Source: Sorangium cellulosum (GTDB lineage Bacteria; Myxococcota_A; Polyangia; Polyangiales; Polyangiaceae). Taken from it: a stretch of DNA of 64,000 nucleotides. Made by a program: the position numbers and the translations under genes. Positions 48,572 through 57,478 of this stretch are shown here, in pieces (positions within the stretch are counted from its first letter, which is position 1; every line of letters starts with the position of its first letter). The DNA is taken from the NCBI RefSeq assembly GCF_004135735.1, contig NZ_CP012670.1, positions 2,046,001 through 2,110,000 on the forward strand. Reading direction: 5' to 3'. Under the pieces are notes generated by a model. The model did not search any database. It was not told the origin of the DNA and was given only the letters and a program-made list of their open reading frames with translations.

Positions 48572-49951
48572 GTGAGCGTCATCCGGCGTGCACCCGATCG
48601 TCCACCGGCGACGTCGCCGAACGACGAGCGATACCTCGATCCCCGCGATCTCGAAGCGGAGCTGCGGCGGACCTTCCAGATCTGCCACGAGTGCCGCATG
48701 TGCGTCGGCTACTGCGGCTCGTTCCCCGAGCTCTTCGCCCGCGTCGACCGGGACATCGAGGCCGGCGTCGCCGAGGGGGCCGAGGCCCTCACCTACGAGG
48801 ACTTCAAGGCGATCGGCGACGAGTGCTGGCAGTGCAAGCTCTGTTATATCAAGTGCCCCTACACCGCCGACGAGCACGCGTACGAGCTGCTCGATTACCC
48901 CCGCGTGCTCGCGCGCGAGCGCGCCGCGCGGGCGCAGCGCGAGGGCATCCCGCTGGTGGACAGGATCCTCGGCGAGCCGCAGCTCATCGGCGAGCTCGGC
49001 TCCGGCGTCGTCGCGCCGCTCTCGAACCTCGTGCAGGCGAGCCGCCTGCTGCGCAAGGTGCAGGAGAAGGTGACCGGGATCTCGTCGGAGTTTCCGCTCC
49101 CGGAGCTCGCGCGCAAGCCGTTCTCGTCCTGGTTCGCGGAGCACAGCCCCGCGGCGGACGCCGGCAAGCACGGCTCGGTGGTGCTCTTCGCGACCTGCTA
49201 CGGCGAGTACAACACGCCCGGGGTCCCCGAGGCGGCGGTCCGCGTCCTCGAGCACAACGGCTACGCCGTGCACGTCCCCGGCTGCTCCTCGGCGGGGGGG
49301 GATCCGCGGGACGCCGAGACCGGCAGGCTGACGTGCTGCGGGATGCCGAACCTCGACGGCGGCGATCTCGACGCGTTCATGGCCAAGGTGAAGGAGAACG
49401 TCGCGCTCCTGCTCCCGCATGTCCGCAGGGGGAGGAAGATCGTCGTGGTCGGCCCGACGTGCGGCTACACGATGAAGAAGGAGTGGCCGGAGTACCTGCA
49501 CACGGCCGAGGCGCGCGAGGTCGCGGCCGCGACGGTCGACATGATGGAGCTCCTCGTCCAGCTCGGGCGGGAGAAGAAGCTGAACCGCGAGTTCAAGAAG
49601 GGCCTCGGCACGATCGCGTACCACGCCGCGTGCCACCTGCGCGCCCAGAAGATCGGCTTCCCCGGCGCCCGGGTGCTCGGCGTCGTCCCCGACACCGAGG
49701 TGCGCGTCGTCGAGCAGTGCTCGGCCGTGGACGGCACGTGGGGGATGAAGGCGGCCCACTACGAGACCGGCCGCAAGTACGCGTCCAAGCTCGTGCGCGG
49801 CGTCGCGGACGCGGACGTCATCGTCAGCGACTGCACCCTCGCCGGCCTCAGGATGGTCAAGGAGAACGGCGCCACGGTGCTGCACCCGGTCGAGGCGCTC
49901 GCCCACGCGTACGGGCTCGGCCCGACGCCGTCCCTCGACCCGAAGTCGTAA
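48572..49951 (+). CDS. Fe-S oxidoreductase with two CCG domains (GlpC/HdrD-like)
   Basis: A 459-residue protein starting at GTG 48572. The N-terminus carries two [4Fe-4S] ferredoxin-type motifs: [11 protein letters not shown] (about 38-48) and [12 protein letters not shown] (about 85-96). Two CCG-type cysteine-rich domains follow, with [12 protein letters not shown] (about 250) and [14 protein letters not shown] (about 350). These are found in GlpC and heterodisulfide-reductase-like electron-transfer subunits. No membrane or flavin domain is present. Between rubrerythrin and DUF3501, it is a good candidate for the electron donor to the rubredoxin-less rubrerythrin. Confidence 0.9.
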   Translation: MSVIRRAPDRPPATSPNDERYLDPRDLEAELRRTFQICHECRMCVGYCGSFPELFARVDRDIEAGVAEGAEALTYEDFKAIGDECWQCKLCYIKCPYTADEHAYELLDYPRVLARERAARAQREGIPLVDRILGEPQLIGELGSGVVAPLSNLVQASRLLRKVQEKVTGISSEFPLPELARKPFSSWFAEHSPAADAGKHGSVVLFATCYGEYNTPGVPEAAVRVLEHNGYAVHVPGCSSAGGDPRDAETGRLTCCGMPNLDGGDLDAFMAKVKENVALLLPHVRRGRKIVVVGPTCGYTMKKEWPEYLHTAEAREVAAATVDMMELLVQLGREKKLNREFKKGLGTIAYHAACHLRAQKIGFPGARVLGVVPDTEVRVVEQCSAVDGTWGMKAAHYETGRKYASKLVRGVADADVIVSDCTLAGLRMVKENGATVLHPVEALAHAYGLGPTPSLDPKS

Positions 49952-49966
49952 AGGAGAAGAGCAGTC

Positions 49967-50542
49967 ATGCGCCCCATCGATCGCAACGAGGTGCTCGGGA
50001 TCGGCGACTACGAGGCGATCCGAGAGCGGTTCCGCGGCCGCGTCATCGAGGAGAAGCGGCCCCGCCGCGTGCGGATCGGCGACCACCTGACCGCGGTGTT
50101 CGAGAACCGCGACTCGGTGCTGTTCCAGATCCAGGAGATGCTCCGCACCGAGCGGATCACGAGCGAGAGCGGCATCCTCCACGAGATCGAGACCTACAAC
50201 GATCTCATCCCGGGCGAGGGACAGCTCAGCCTGACGCTCTTCATCGAGATCCCCGACCGGTCGCTGCGCGACCGGATGCTCGTCGAGCTCGCCGGGATCG
50301 AGGACACGGTGTCGATCGAGGTCGACGGCGTCGCTGCGCGGGCGGTCGGCAAGCGCGACGGGGCCGCGGAGGGACGCACGACCGCGGTGCACTACCTCAA
50401 GGCGGATCTGCCGGCCGGCGCGCAGGCGGCGATCAAGGCGAGGAGGGCGGCGGCGTCGCTCGTCGTCTCGCACCCGCGCTACGCCGTGAAGGTCCCGCTC
50501 GGGAGGGCGACGCTCGACAAGCTCGCCGAGGATCTCGCCTAG
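49967..50542 (+). CDS. DUF3501-family protein
   Basis: A 191-residue protein starting at ATG 49967 behind AAGGAG, 15 bp after the Fe-S gene. The sequence RPIDRNEVLGIGDYEAIRERFRGRVIEEKRPRRVRIGDHLTAVFENRDSVLFQIQEMLRTERI... matches, in shorter blocks, the DUF3501 family that recurs next to rubrerythrin and CCG-domain Fe-S genes. Its function is unknown. Co-occurrence suggests it helps electron transfer or peroxide sensing in that module. Confidence 0.85.
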   Translation: MRPIDRNEVLGIGDYEAIRERFRGRVIEEKRPRRVRIGDHLTAVFENRDSVLFQIQEMLRTERITSESGILHEIETYNDLIPGEGQLSLTLFIEIPDRSLRDRMLVELAGIEDTVSIEVDGVAARAVGKRDGAAEGRTTAVHYLKADLPAGAQAAIKARRAAASLVVSHPRYAVKVPLGRATLDKLAEDLA

Positions 50543-50547
50543 GCGCG

Positions 50548-50991
50548 ATGGTCTCCTTCGAGCGCCCGATCCGGTTCGAGGAGGTCGACGCCGCGGGCAT
50601 CGTGTTCTTCGCGCACCACCTCGCCTACGCGCACGAGGCGATGGATCGGTTCTTCGCGCCGCTCGACGGCGGCTATGCCGGGCTCATCCTCGGGCGGCGG
50701 ATCGGGCTGCCGGCGGTGCGGGTCGAGGCCGACTACGCGGCGCCGGCGCGGTACGGCGAGGCGCTCCGGATCGAGACGTCCGTGGTCCACCTCGGCGGGA
50801 GGAGCGCCACGCTCCGGTACCGCATGATCCGCGCCCATGACGGCGTGCTGTCGGCCGATCTCCGGCACACGGTGGTGACCACCGATCTCGTGCGGCTCGC
50901 GTCGGTCCCGATGCCCGAGGACGTCCGCGCCCTGCTCCGCGCGCACCTCGAGCCTGATCCGGCGCCCGCCGGCGCCGGTCGATCAGGGTGA
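50548..50991 (+). CDS. Acyl-CoA thioesterase (hotdog fold, YbgC/4-hydroxybenzoyl-CoA type)
   Basis: A 147-residue hotdog-fold thioesterase starting at ATG 50548, 5 bp after the DUF3501 stop. The catalytic Asp14 is in EEVDAAGIVFFAHHLAYAHEAMDRFF, the standard helix-start motif of YbgC and 4HBT proteins. Its substrate is an acyl-CoA of unknown chain. The stop overlaps the start of the PLD-like gene (GTGA), suggesting translational coupling. Length is normal. Confidence 0.88.
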   Translation: MVSFERPIRFEEVDAAGIVFFAHHLAYAHEAMDRFFAPLDGGYAGLILGRRIGLPAVRVEADYAAPARYGEALRIETSVVHLGGRSATLRYRMIRAHDGVLSADLRHTVVTTDLVRLASVPMPEDVRALLRAHLEPDPAPAGAGRSG

Positions 50992-51656
50992 GCGCGCGGC
51001 CGCGGCCGGCGCGGGCGCGCGCGCCCGCCGCCGCGCAGGTGGGCGAGGCGGCGCCCGGCGCGTCGCTCAAGCGGCGCGTCGAGCTGACGCTGCTCCGCGA
51101 CAGGGCGCACTACGACGCGCTCGTGATGGGCGCCATCGCCAGGGCGCGCGTCTCGGTGTGGATCGCGACGGCCAACGTGAAGGAGCTGCGGGTCGAGGCG
51201 CCCATCGGATCGAGGGCGCGCGCCCGCGGCCGGTACATGTCGTTCCTCGACCTGCTCGACGCGCTCGCCGCCCGGGGGGTCGAGCTGCGCCTCTTGCACG
51301 CGGGCGTCCCGTCGCGGGCCTTCCGCGCCGAGCTCCGCCGCCGGCCCCGGCCGCCGATCGAGCTGCGGCGCTGCCCGCGGGTCCACCTGAAGATGATCGC
51401 CGTCGACGGCGCGCTCCTGTACCTCGGCTCGGCGAACCTCACCGGCGCCGGGCTCGGCGCGAAGGGCGAGGGGCGGCGCAACTTCGAGGCGGGCGTGCTC
51501 ACGGACGACGACCTCCTGCTCGACGAGATGCAGGCCGCCTTCGACGCCATCTGGAGCGGGGTCGAGTGCAAGGGGTGCAAGCTCCGGCCGCTGTGCCCGG
51601 GGCCGCTCGATCAGCTCCAAAAATCCCGTTGCGCTGGCGGCCCCGATCGCCGATGA
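50988..51656 (+). CDS. Phospholipase D-like protein with a single HKD motif
   Basis: A 222-residue protein starting at GTG 50988. The HKD motif is His133-x-Lys135-x4-Asp140 followed by GSAN (HLKMIAVD, GSANLTGAG). Only one motif is present, so it should act as a homodimer. The N-terminal domain supplies the fold (VSVWIATANVKELRV, LDLLDALAARGVELRLLHAG). A cysteine cluster CKGCKLRPLC near the C-terminus (with Cys129) is unusual and could bind metal. Members cleave phosphodiesters in lipids or nucleic acids; the substrate is unknown. It sits 7 bp before rpiA. Confidence 0.85.
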   Translation: MSARPRPARARAPAAAQVGEAAPGASLKRRVELTLLRDRAHYDALVMGAIARARVSVWIATANVKELRVEAPIGSRARARGRYMSFLDLLDALAARGVELRLLHAGVPSRAFRAELRRRPRPPIELRRCPRVHLKMIAVDGALLYLGSANLTGAGLGAKGEGRRNFEAGVLTDDDLLLDEMQAAFDAIWSGVECKGCKLRPLCPGPLDQLQKSRCAGGPDRR

Positions 51657-51663
51657 GCAACGC

Positions 51664-52362
51664 ATGAGCACTCCGGGACCGGACCCCTCCGACCTCGATC
51701 GTGTCGCTGCCGCCGCGCTCGCGCGCGTGGAGAGTGGGATGCTGCTCGGGCTCGGCACCGGGCGCGCGTCCGAGGCGTTCATCCGCCGCCTCGGAGAGCA
51801 GGTCCGCCGCGGCCTGCAGATCCAGGGCATCGCCACGTCGGAGCGCTCCGAGGCGCTCGCCCGTCGCGAGAACATCCCGCTCGTGTCGTTCGAGCAGATC
51901 GAGCGCCTCGACCTCGCCGTCGACGGCGCCGACGAGGTGACGCCCGATCTCGGCCTGACGAAGGGCCTCGGCGGCGCGCTCCTCCGCGAGCGCGTCGTCG
52001 CCTACGAGGCGGAGCGCTTCATCATCCTCGTCACGCCCGAGAAGCTCGTCGAGAAGCTCGGCTCACGCGCGCCGATCCCGATCGAGGTGGTGCCGTTCGC
52101 GGTCCCGACGGTCACGCGTCACCTCGCGGCGCTCGGCGGCAAGCCGACCGTCCGCAAGAACGCGGACGGGTTCCCCTTCCAGACCGACAACCACAACTGG
52201 ATCCTCCACACGGTCTTCGGCCCGATCGACGCGCCGGCGGCGCTCGACGCCGACATCCGCAAGATCCCCGGCGTCGTGGACAACGGGCTCTTCCTCGGCA
52301 TGGCGAGCGCCGTGCTGGTGGGGGAGCCCGGCGGGGTCCGGGAGCTCACGAGGCAACGCTAG
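51664..52362 (+). CDS. rpiA: Ribose-5-phosphate isomerase A
   Basis: A 232-residue RpiA. The phosphate-binding LGLGTGRASEAFIRRL, the catalytic region DLAVDGADEVTPDLGLTKGLGGALLRERVV and the NGLFLGMASAVLVG C-terminus are all characteristic. The acid Asp and Glu and Lys of DGADE and KGLGGALLRE are present. The enzyme interconverts ribose 5-phosphate and ribulose 5-phosphate in the pentose phosphate pathway. It is downstream of the thioesterase and PLD-like genes at short spacing and converges on argH. Confidence 0.96.
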   Translation: MSTPGPDPSDLDRVAAAALARVESGMLLGLGTGRASEAFIRRLGEQVRRGLQIQGIATSERSEALARRENIPLVSFEQIERLDLAVDGADEVTPDLGLTKGLGGALLRERVVAYEAERFIILVTPEKLVEKLGSRAPIPIEVVPFAVPTVTRHLAALGGKPTVRKNADGFPFQTDNHNWILHTVFGPIDAPAALDADIRKIPGVVDNGLFLGMASAVLVGEPGGVRELTRQR

Positions 52363-52412
52363 CGGCTCGCGCCAGAGATCCCGGAAGGGATCCCTGACGC
52401 CGCACGGCCGCG

Positions 52413-53708
52413 CTACCGCGCCTGCTGGCCCTCCAGCCTGCGGGCCAGGTCGTCCAGCGCGAGGTTGCCCGGGGCGCCGAGCGACACGCGCGCGCGGAGG
52501 CTCGCGACCGCGTCGCCGGCGGGGAGCGCCGCGATCTCCGCCGCGACCTTCCGGTACGCCTCGCGGAACGGGACGCCCTGAACGGCGAGCTCGACGGCGC
52601 GATCGGTCGCGAAGCATTCCGGCGTGATCGCGCGGGCCATGCGCTCGCGGTCGAGCTCGAGCCCCGCGACGAGCCGCGGCAGGAGGCGGGAGGTCGCGAG
52701 CGCCTCGTCGAGCCCGCGCATCGTGGGCCCCTTCGTGAGCTGGAGATCGCGGTGGTAGCCCGACGGGAGCGCCACGATCGACTGCACCTCGGCGAGCGCG
52801 CCCTGCACGACGGAGCAGGCCGCGCGCATGAGCTCGACGACGTCCGGGTTGCGCTTCTGCGGCATGATCGACGAGCCGGTGGTGAACGCCTCCGGGAGCC
52901 GGACGAACGCGAGCTCGCTCATCGCGAACAGGCTGAGGTCCCACGCGAGCCGGCGGCACACCGCGACCACCTGCCACGCGGCGGCGAGGATCTGCGCCTC
53001 GATGAGGCCGCGCGACGTCTGGGACGCGAGCGGGTTCAAGGCCACGCCGGCGAACCCGAGCTCGCGCGCCACGCCGACGCGATCGAGCGGGAGGTTCACG
53101 CCGAAGCCCGCGGCGCCGCCGAGCGGGCAGCGGTCGACGAGCGCTCGCGTCGCGCGGACGACGTCGACGGCGTCGGCGAGCCCTTCGACGAACGAGGCGG
53201 CCCAGTAGCCGACGGACGACGGCACCGCGCGCTGCAGGTGCGTGTAGCCGGGCATCGGCGTCTCCGCCTCGCGCCGCGCGAGATCGAGCAGCGCGCGGGC
53301 GCCGGCCGACGCGTGCTCGGCGAGCTCGTCCAGGGCGTCGCGCTCGTAGAGGCGCATCGCGACGAGCACCTGATCGTTGCGGCTCCGGCCCGTGTGCACC
53401 TTCTTGCCCGCGTCGCCGATGCGGGCGACCAGCGCGGCCTCGATCGCGCTGTGGCCGTCCTCGTCGTCTTCGGTGAGCCGCAGCGCGCCGGCCTCGTTCT
53501 GCGCCGCGAGCGCCTCGAGCTCGCGGACGAGCGCGTCCCGCTCGGCCTCGCTGAGCACGCCGATCCGCGCGAGCCCGCGGACGTGCGCGATCGTGGCCCG
53601 CAGGTCGTACGCGAGCAGGCGCTGATCCAGCTGCCAGTCGTCCCGCGACGTGTAACGGAGCATCTGGGCGTCGGTGGCGCCCCCTTTGTCCCACAGTCGT
53701 GCGCTCAT
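52413..53708 (-). CDS. argH: Argininosuccinate lyase
   Basis: A 431-residue fumarase/aspartase-superfamily enzyme. The signature GSSIMPQKRNPDVVELMRA is intact and contains the catalytic Ser. HTGRSRNDQVLVAMRLY and TPMPGYTHLQRAVPSS are typical of ArgH. It cleaves argininosuccinate to arginine and fumarate, the last step of arginine synthesis. Its start codon directly abuts the stop of the upstream unknown gene, so the two are cotranscribed. No other arg genes are close. Confidence 0.96.
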   Translation of the reverse strand: MSARLWDKGGATDAQMLRYTSRDDWQLDQRLLAYDLRATIAHVRGLARIGVLSEAERDALVRELEALAAQNEAGALRLTEDDEDGHSAIEAALVARIGDAGKKVHTGRSRNDQVLVAMRLYERDALDELAEHASAGARALLDLARREAETPMPGYTHLQRAVPSSVGYWAASFVEGLADAVDVVRATRALVDRCPLGGAAGFGVNLPLDRVGVARELGFAGVALNPLASQTSRGLIEAQILAAAWQVVAVCRRLAWDLSLFAMSELAFVRLPEAFTTGSSIMPQKRNPDVVELMRAACSVVQGALAEVQSIVALPSGYHRDLQLTKGPTMRGLDEALATSRLLPRLVAGLELDRERMARAITPECFATDRAVELAVQGVPFREAYRKVAAEIAALPAGDAVASLRARVSLGAPGNLALDDLARRLEGQQAR

Positions 53709-54686
53709 TCAGCTCCCCAGGCTCTCGTCCACGAGAGCACGGATCTCCGCAAGCTCCTTGGCCTTGCTTTCATCGAGCGGCCGCGGCCTCGCTGCCCCGG
53801 CGGCGCCCTCGTCCACGCGCGAGAGCGCTCGCTCGAGCTCTCGCAGATCATCCTCCGGCGTCCGCGACGGCCGGCGCTTGCCGAGGCCGAGCGCGCGGGC
53901 CAGCCAGCTCCTCGACGCGCCGATCACGAAGTCGTCGGCGGCGATCCGCTCCGGCGCGGCGCGCAGCATGCGGACGAGCGCAGCGTTGGAGCTGGCCCAG
54001 ACGGCCGACTCGTCGAAGTGGGCGCGCGGCGTCACGTCGAGGTGCCGCGCGGCGATCCGATCGGGCACGCCGTGCAGCCGGCAGTAGACGGCGAGCGCCA
54101 GGGCAAGCTCGTCGACGGGCATCTTGGTCGCCGAGTGCACCTGCACGCCGCCGCAGCCCTTCGCGTACAGGTAAGAGCCGTTCGCCACGAGGACGCCGAA
54201 GCCGAGCATCACCGCGGCGAGATCCACGGCGGGCTCGCGGTCGGGCGGCACGAGCTCGTCGAAGGCACAGGCCTCGCTCAGGAACATGAACGACACGGCG
54301 CGCACGAGGGCGGTCGTGAGCACCGTGGGGTTGCGGAGCTCCCCCGCGGAGAGGGCGACCCGGTAGCCGCCGTCGTCGCGCCGGGCGACCCGCTCGAGCT
54401 TCGTGGAAAGCGGCATCCCGCCGCACGCGCCGCTCGAGCAGCTCACGGTGCTGGCCTGCCCCTCGGGGGTGACCACCGCGAGCTCGACCTCCAGATCCTG
54501 GAGGCCGGCGTGCTCCTGCACCCGCAGCATCAGGGCGGCCACCGCCTTCGGTGAGCCGTCGTACGGATCGGGGAAGAACTCGGTCGTCGGCTGCACCAGC
54601 CCGTGGACCGGCTCGGCGCCATGCTGGAGGAGCGCGGCGATCGTACGAAGAATCCAGCGGATCTGAGATTCGTCCGGAAGGTCCAT
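53709..54686 (-). CDS. Unknown protein preceding argH
   Basis: A 325-residue protein; the ATG at 54686 (MDLPDESQIRW) is chosen, with a GTG at 54704 as alternative. The N-terminal half is alpha/beta with VELAVVTPEGQASTVSCSSGACGGMP, and the middle is hydrophobic (ALVRAVSFMFLSEACAF, VDLAAVMLGFGVLVANGSYLYAKGCGGVQVH). ALALAVYCRLHGVPDRIAARHLDVTPRAHFDES resembles a DNA-binding-like or metalloprotease-accessory helix set, but I do not recognise the family. The C-terminus is charged and disordered. It abuts argH without a gap, implying shared expression only. Confidence 0.7.
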   Translation of the reverse strand: MDLPDESQIRWILRTIAALLQHGAEPVHGLVQPTTEFFPDPYDGSPKAVAALMLRVQEHAGLQDLEVELAVVTPEGQASTVSCSSGACGGMPLSTKLERVARRDDGGYRVALSAGELRNPTVLTTALVRAVSFMFLSEACAFDELVPPDREPAVDLAAVMLGFGVLVANGSYLYAKGCGGVQVHSATKMPVDELALALAVYCRLHGVPDRIAARHLDVTPRAHFDESAVWASSNAALVRMLRAAPERIAADDFVIGASRSWLARALGLGKRRPSRTPEDDLRELERALSRVDEGAAGAARPRPLDESKAKELAEIRALVDESLGS

Positions 54687-54826
54687 CAGCCTAATGTACG
54701 CCACGCGCGCCGGCCGGTCGCGCAGTAGCTTCCAGCAGAAGGGGCGCCCGGCGTCAACGGCGCCGACGTCGGGGGCTCCGACGCGATTTTTTGCGATTGT
54801 TTGTCCATGCCACTTCCTTTGTGACG

Positions 54827-54841
54827 GCGGTCAGCGACCGC
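54827..54841. promoter_or_regulatory. Palindrome in the fni leader
   Basis: GCGGTC at 54827-54832 and GACCGC at 54836-54841 form a perfect inverted repeat with a 3-bp centre, 16 bp before the fni start codon. It follows an AT-rich promoter-like stretch (54786-54814). It could be an operator for fni. Confidence 0.35.
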
Positions 54842-54857
54842 GTAAAGTTGGGCCCCC

Positions 54858-55946
54858 ATGACGGATGAGGCGAAGGACATCTCCGAGAGGAAAGCCGACC
54901 ACATCGAGCTCTGCGCGACGGGGGACGTCGGGTTCCGGACCAAGACCACGCTCCTGGAGCAGGTCGAGCTGATCCACGACGCGCTGCCGGAGCTCTCCCT
55001 CGACGCCGTGGACACCTCGGCGCTGCTGCTCGGCAAGCGGCTCCGCGCCCCGCTCCTGATCGCCGCCATGACCGGGGGGACCGAGCGGGCGCAGTCCATC
55101 AACCAGGAGCTGTCGCGCATCGCCGAGGAGCGCGGGTACGGCTTCGGCCTCGGGAGCCAGCGGGCGATGCTGAACGGCGACGCCGCCGCGACGTACGAGG
55201 TCCGCGCCCACGCGCCGACCGCCCTGGTGCTCGGGAACATCGGCGCCGTGCAGGCGCGCTCGCTGTCCACGGACGCGGTCGCCGAGCTCGTGGCCCAGGT
55301 GGGCGCCGACGCGCTCTGCGTCCACATGAACCCCGCGATGGAGCTGGTGCAGCCGGGCGGCGATCGGGACTTCTCCGGCGCGCTGGAGGCGATCAGCCGG
55401 CTCTCCAACGAGCTCAGCGTGCCGGTCGTGGCGAAGGAGACCGGCTGCGGCATCGGCCCGGGGACGGCGTATCGCCTGGTCCGGGCGGGGGTGCGCAACG
55501 TGGATGTCTCCGGCGCCGGGGGCACCTCGTGGGTCGCCGTCGAGACCGCGCGCGCCGACGGGGCCGCCCGCTCCCTCGGCGAGACGCTCCGCGACTGGGG
55601 CGTGCCAACGGCCGCATCGGTGCTCGTCGCCCGCACCATCCGTCCTCGGTTCAAGACGATCATCGCGACCGGGGGCATCACGACCGGCCTCGACATCGCC
55701 CGGGCCCTCGCGCTCGGGGCGCATGCGGCCGGGATCGCGCGGCCGGTGCTCCAGGCCTTCATTTCAGGGGGGCGGGACGCCGCGGTGCAGTACCTGGAGA
55801 ACGTCGAGGCGGAGCTCCGGGCGGTGATGCTGCTCGTCGGGGCCCGCGACATCGCCTCGCTCCGGAAGGCGCCCGCGCTGCTCGGCCGGGATCTGCGCCG
55901 GTGGAGCAAGCTGATGAAGCAGATGGCGCAGATGGAGAAGGACTGA
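54858..55946 (+). CDS. fni: Type 2 isopentenyl-diphosphate delta-isomerase
   Basis: A 362-residue FMN-dependent isomerase. The N-terminus ERKADHIELCATGDVGF, the flavin-binding MTGGTERAQSINQELSRIAEE, GSQRAM and the C-terminal GGITTGLDIARALALGAHAAGIARP are all diagnostic. The enzyme interconverts IPP and DMAPP, feeding isoprenoid synthesis. Length is normal. It is monocistronic, and 45 kb from the class I/II terpene-like genes, so any link is metabolic only. Confidence 0.95.
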   Translation: MTDEAKDISERKADHIELCATGDVGFRTKTTLLEQVELIHDALPELSLDAVDTSALLLGKRLRAPLLIAAMTGGTERAQSINQELSRIAEERGYGFGLGSQRAMLNGDAAATYEVRAHAPTALVLGNIGAVQARSLSTDAVAELVAQVGADALCVHMNPAMELVQPGGDRDFSGALEAISRLSNELSVPVVAKETGCGIGPGTAYRLVRAGVRNVDVSGAGGTSWVAVETARADGAARSLGETLRDWGVPTAASVLVARTIRPRFKTIIATGGITTGLDIARALALGAHAAGIARPVLQAFISGGRDAAVQYLENVEAELRAVMLLVGARDIASLRKAPALLGRDLRRWSKLMKQMAQMEKD

Positions 55947-56165
55947 GCGGTGGAGAGGGGGGCAGGCGGACCGGGAGGGCAGGCTTCCCGTCCCCGGGGT
56001 AGGACGTTCGGGGCCGGTGCGCCGCCGCTGGCGGCGGTGGGGGCGTCGGGCGCTCGTCTCCGTGGTGGGAGGCGCGGCGCGGCGCGGCTGCGGCCCGCGC
56101 TCGACGCTTCCGTCCGGTCAGCCCCGCATGATACGGTCCGAAGCTCTGGAGAACCCCGGGATAAA

Positions 56166-57011
56166 ATGACGGAGAAAAAAGGGCGTCCGAGCGATCGTCC
56201 CCCCGAGGACCTGAAGAAGGAGCGCGATGCCTTCATTCAGCAGTTCTTCCGCAAGGGGGCGCAGCTGACCGAGGAGCTCCTCCGCGAGAACGAGCGCCTT
56301 CGTGACAAGATCGCGGAGCTCGAGTCGGAGAACGGCAAGCTCCGCGCGCACCTTGCGAGCGACTCGGCCATCCGCGATCTGCTCCGCAAGATCGAGGAGC
56401 TCGAGCAGGAGAAGCGCGACCTCGTAACGCAGTCGGTGCGGATGGTGGCGGCCTCGGACCGCTTCAACAGCCGCTACTCGGAGGCGGAGGGGGAGCTGGC
56501 GAACCTGGCGAACCTGTACGTCGCGCTGTCGCAGCTGCACGCGGCGCGCAACGTGCGCCATGTCCTCCGCAACCTGAAGGAGCTCCTGGCGCAGTTCCTC
56601 GGGGCGGGCGCCTTCTCCGTGTACCTCGCGTCTCCTGATGGTAAGGAGCTCGTCTCGATCGCGAGCGAGGGCGTGGCCGTCGAGGAGATCGAGCGCATGC
56701 CGGTGACCGAAGGCGTCGTCGGCCAGGCATTCTCGAAGGGGGAAATCTTCTTCGACGAGACCAAGGACGTCTCCAAGGGGAGCATCGAGGACCCGGCGGC
56801 CGTGATCCCGCTCGACTTCAACGGGCGCACGGTCGGCGTGATCGCGATCTTCAGCACGCTCCCGCAGAAGACGGAGTTCGTGAACGTGGACACCGAGCTG
56901 TTCAAGCTCCTCGGGGCCCAGGCCGCCCCCGCCCTCATCAACGCGCGGCTCTTCACCGACGCCGGCCGGAAGGTGCCCGGCGTCCAGGCATTCCTGGACC
57001 TGGAGGACTGA
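56166..57011 (+). CDS. Coiled-coil plus GAF-domain signalling protein
   Basis: A 281-residue soluble protein starting at ATG 56166. Residues about 15-100 form a coiled coil (EELLRENERLRDKIAELESENGKLRAHL, and KIEELEQEKRDL). A GAF domain follows at about 105-260 (FLGAGAFSVYLASPDGKELVSIASEG, EGVVGQAFSKGEIFF, PLDFNGRTVGVIAIFST). No catalytic output is present, so it may act as a sensor scaffold. Two bases separate it from the CheY-like gene, a near-certain operon, and the pair probably forms one signalling unit. Confidence 0.88.
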   Translation: MTEKKGRPSDRPPEDLKKERDAFIQQFFRKGAQLTEELLRENERLRDKIAELESENGKLRAHLASDSAIRDLLRKIEELEQEKRDLVTQSVRMVAASDRFNSRYSEAEGELANLANLYVALSQLHAARNVRHVLRNLKELLAQFLGAGAFSVYLASPDGKELVSIASEGVAVEEIERMPVTEGVVGQAFSKGEIFFDETKDVSKGSIEDPAAVIPLDFNGRTVGVIAIFSTLPQKTEFVNVDTELFKLLGAQAAPALINARLFTDAGRKVPGVQAFLDLED

Positions 57012-57013
57012 TC

Positions 57014-57391
57014 ATGGCCGAGTACTCGTGTCTGATCGTTGAAGACTCGCCCATGATGCGGCAGCTCTTGGTCTTCGCGCTGGCGCGCGTGAAGAACCTC
57101 CGCGTCACCGAGGCGGACGACGGCGTCGATGGTCTCCGCAAGCTCGCCTCGACCAAGTACGACGTGATCATCACCGACATCAACATGCCGATCATGGACG
57201 GGCTCAAGCTCGTCAAGCGCGTGCGCACGGATCCGGTCCACAAGGACACCCCGATCATCATCATCACCACCGAGGGGTCTCAGGAGGATCGCCAGCGCGC
57301 GCTGCAGCTCGGCGCGAACGCCTACATCACGAAGCCCATCCAGGCCCCGCAGGTCATCGCCAAGGTCAAGGAGCTCCTCAAGATCGACTGA
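57014..57391 (+). CDS. CheY-like single-domain response regulator
   Basis: A 125-residue receiver domain starting at ATG 57014, 2 bp after the GAF gene. The acidic pair is in VEDS (residues 9-12), acceptor Asp55 is in IITDINMP, Thr85/86 in IIITTEG, and Lys107 in ITKPIQ. All catalytic residues are intact. There is no output domain. It probably signals with the upstream coiled-coil/GAF protein. Confidence 0.94.
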   Translation: MAEYSCLIVEDSPMMRQLLVFALARVKNLRVTEADDGVDGLRKLASTKYDVIITDINMPIMDGLKLVKRVRTDPVHKDTPIIIITTEGSQEDRQRALQLGANAYITKPIQAPQVIAKVKELLKID

Positions 57392-57415
57392 GGCGCGCGC
57401 CTTCGGGCGCGCGCC
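57392..57415. terminator. Strong hairpin between convergent genes
   Basis: GGCGCGCGCC at 57392-57401 and again at 57406-57415 (self-complementary arms) enclose a UUCG loop. This gives a very stable 10-bp stem directly after the stop of the CheY-like gene and 63 bp before the stop of the converging FHA-GGDEF gene. It can act from both sides, although there is no T tract. Confidence 0.75.
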
Positions 57416-57478
57416 CCGTCCACGCAGGCGTCTGGCCGCCCGCGCCGCCCGCGAACGGGCCCTGTCGGCTCTCCACGT

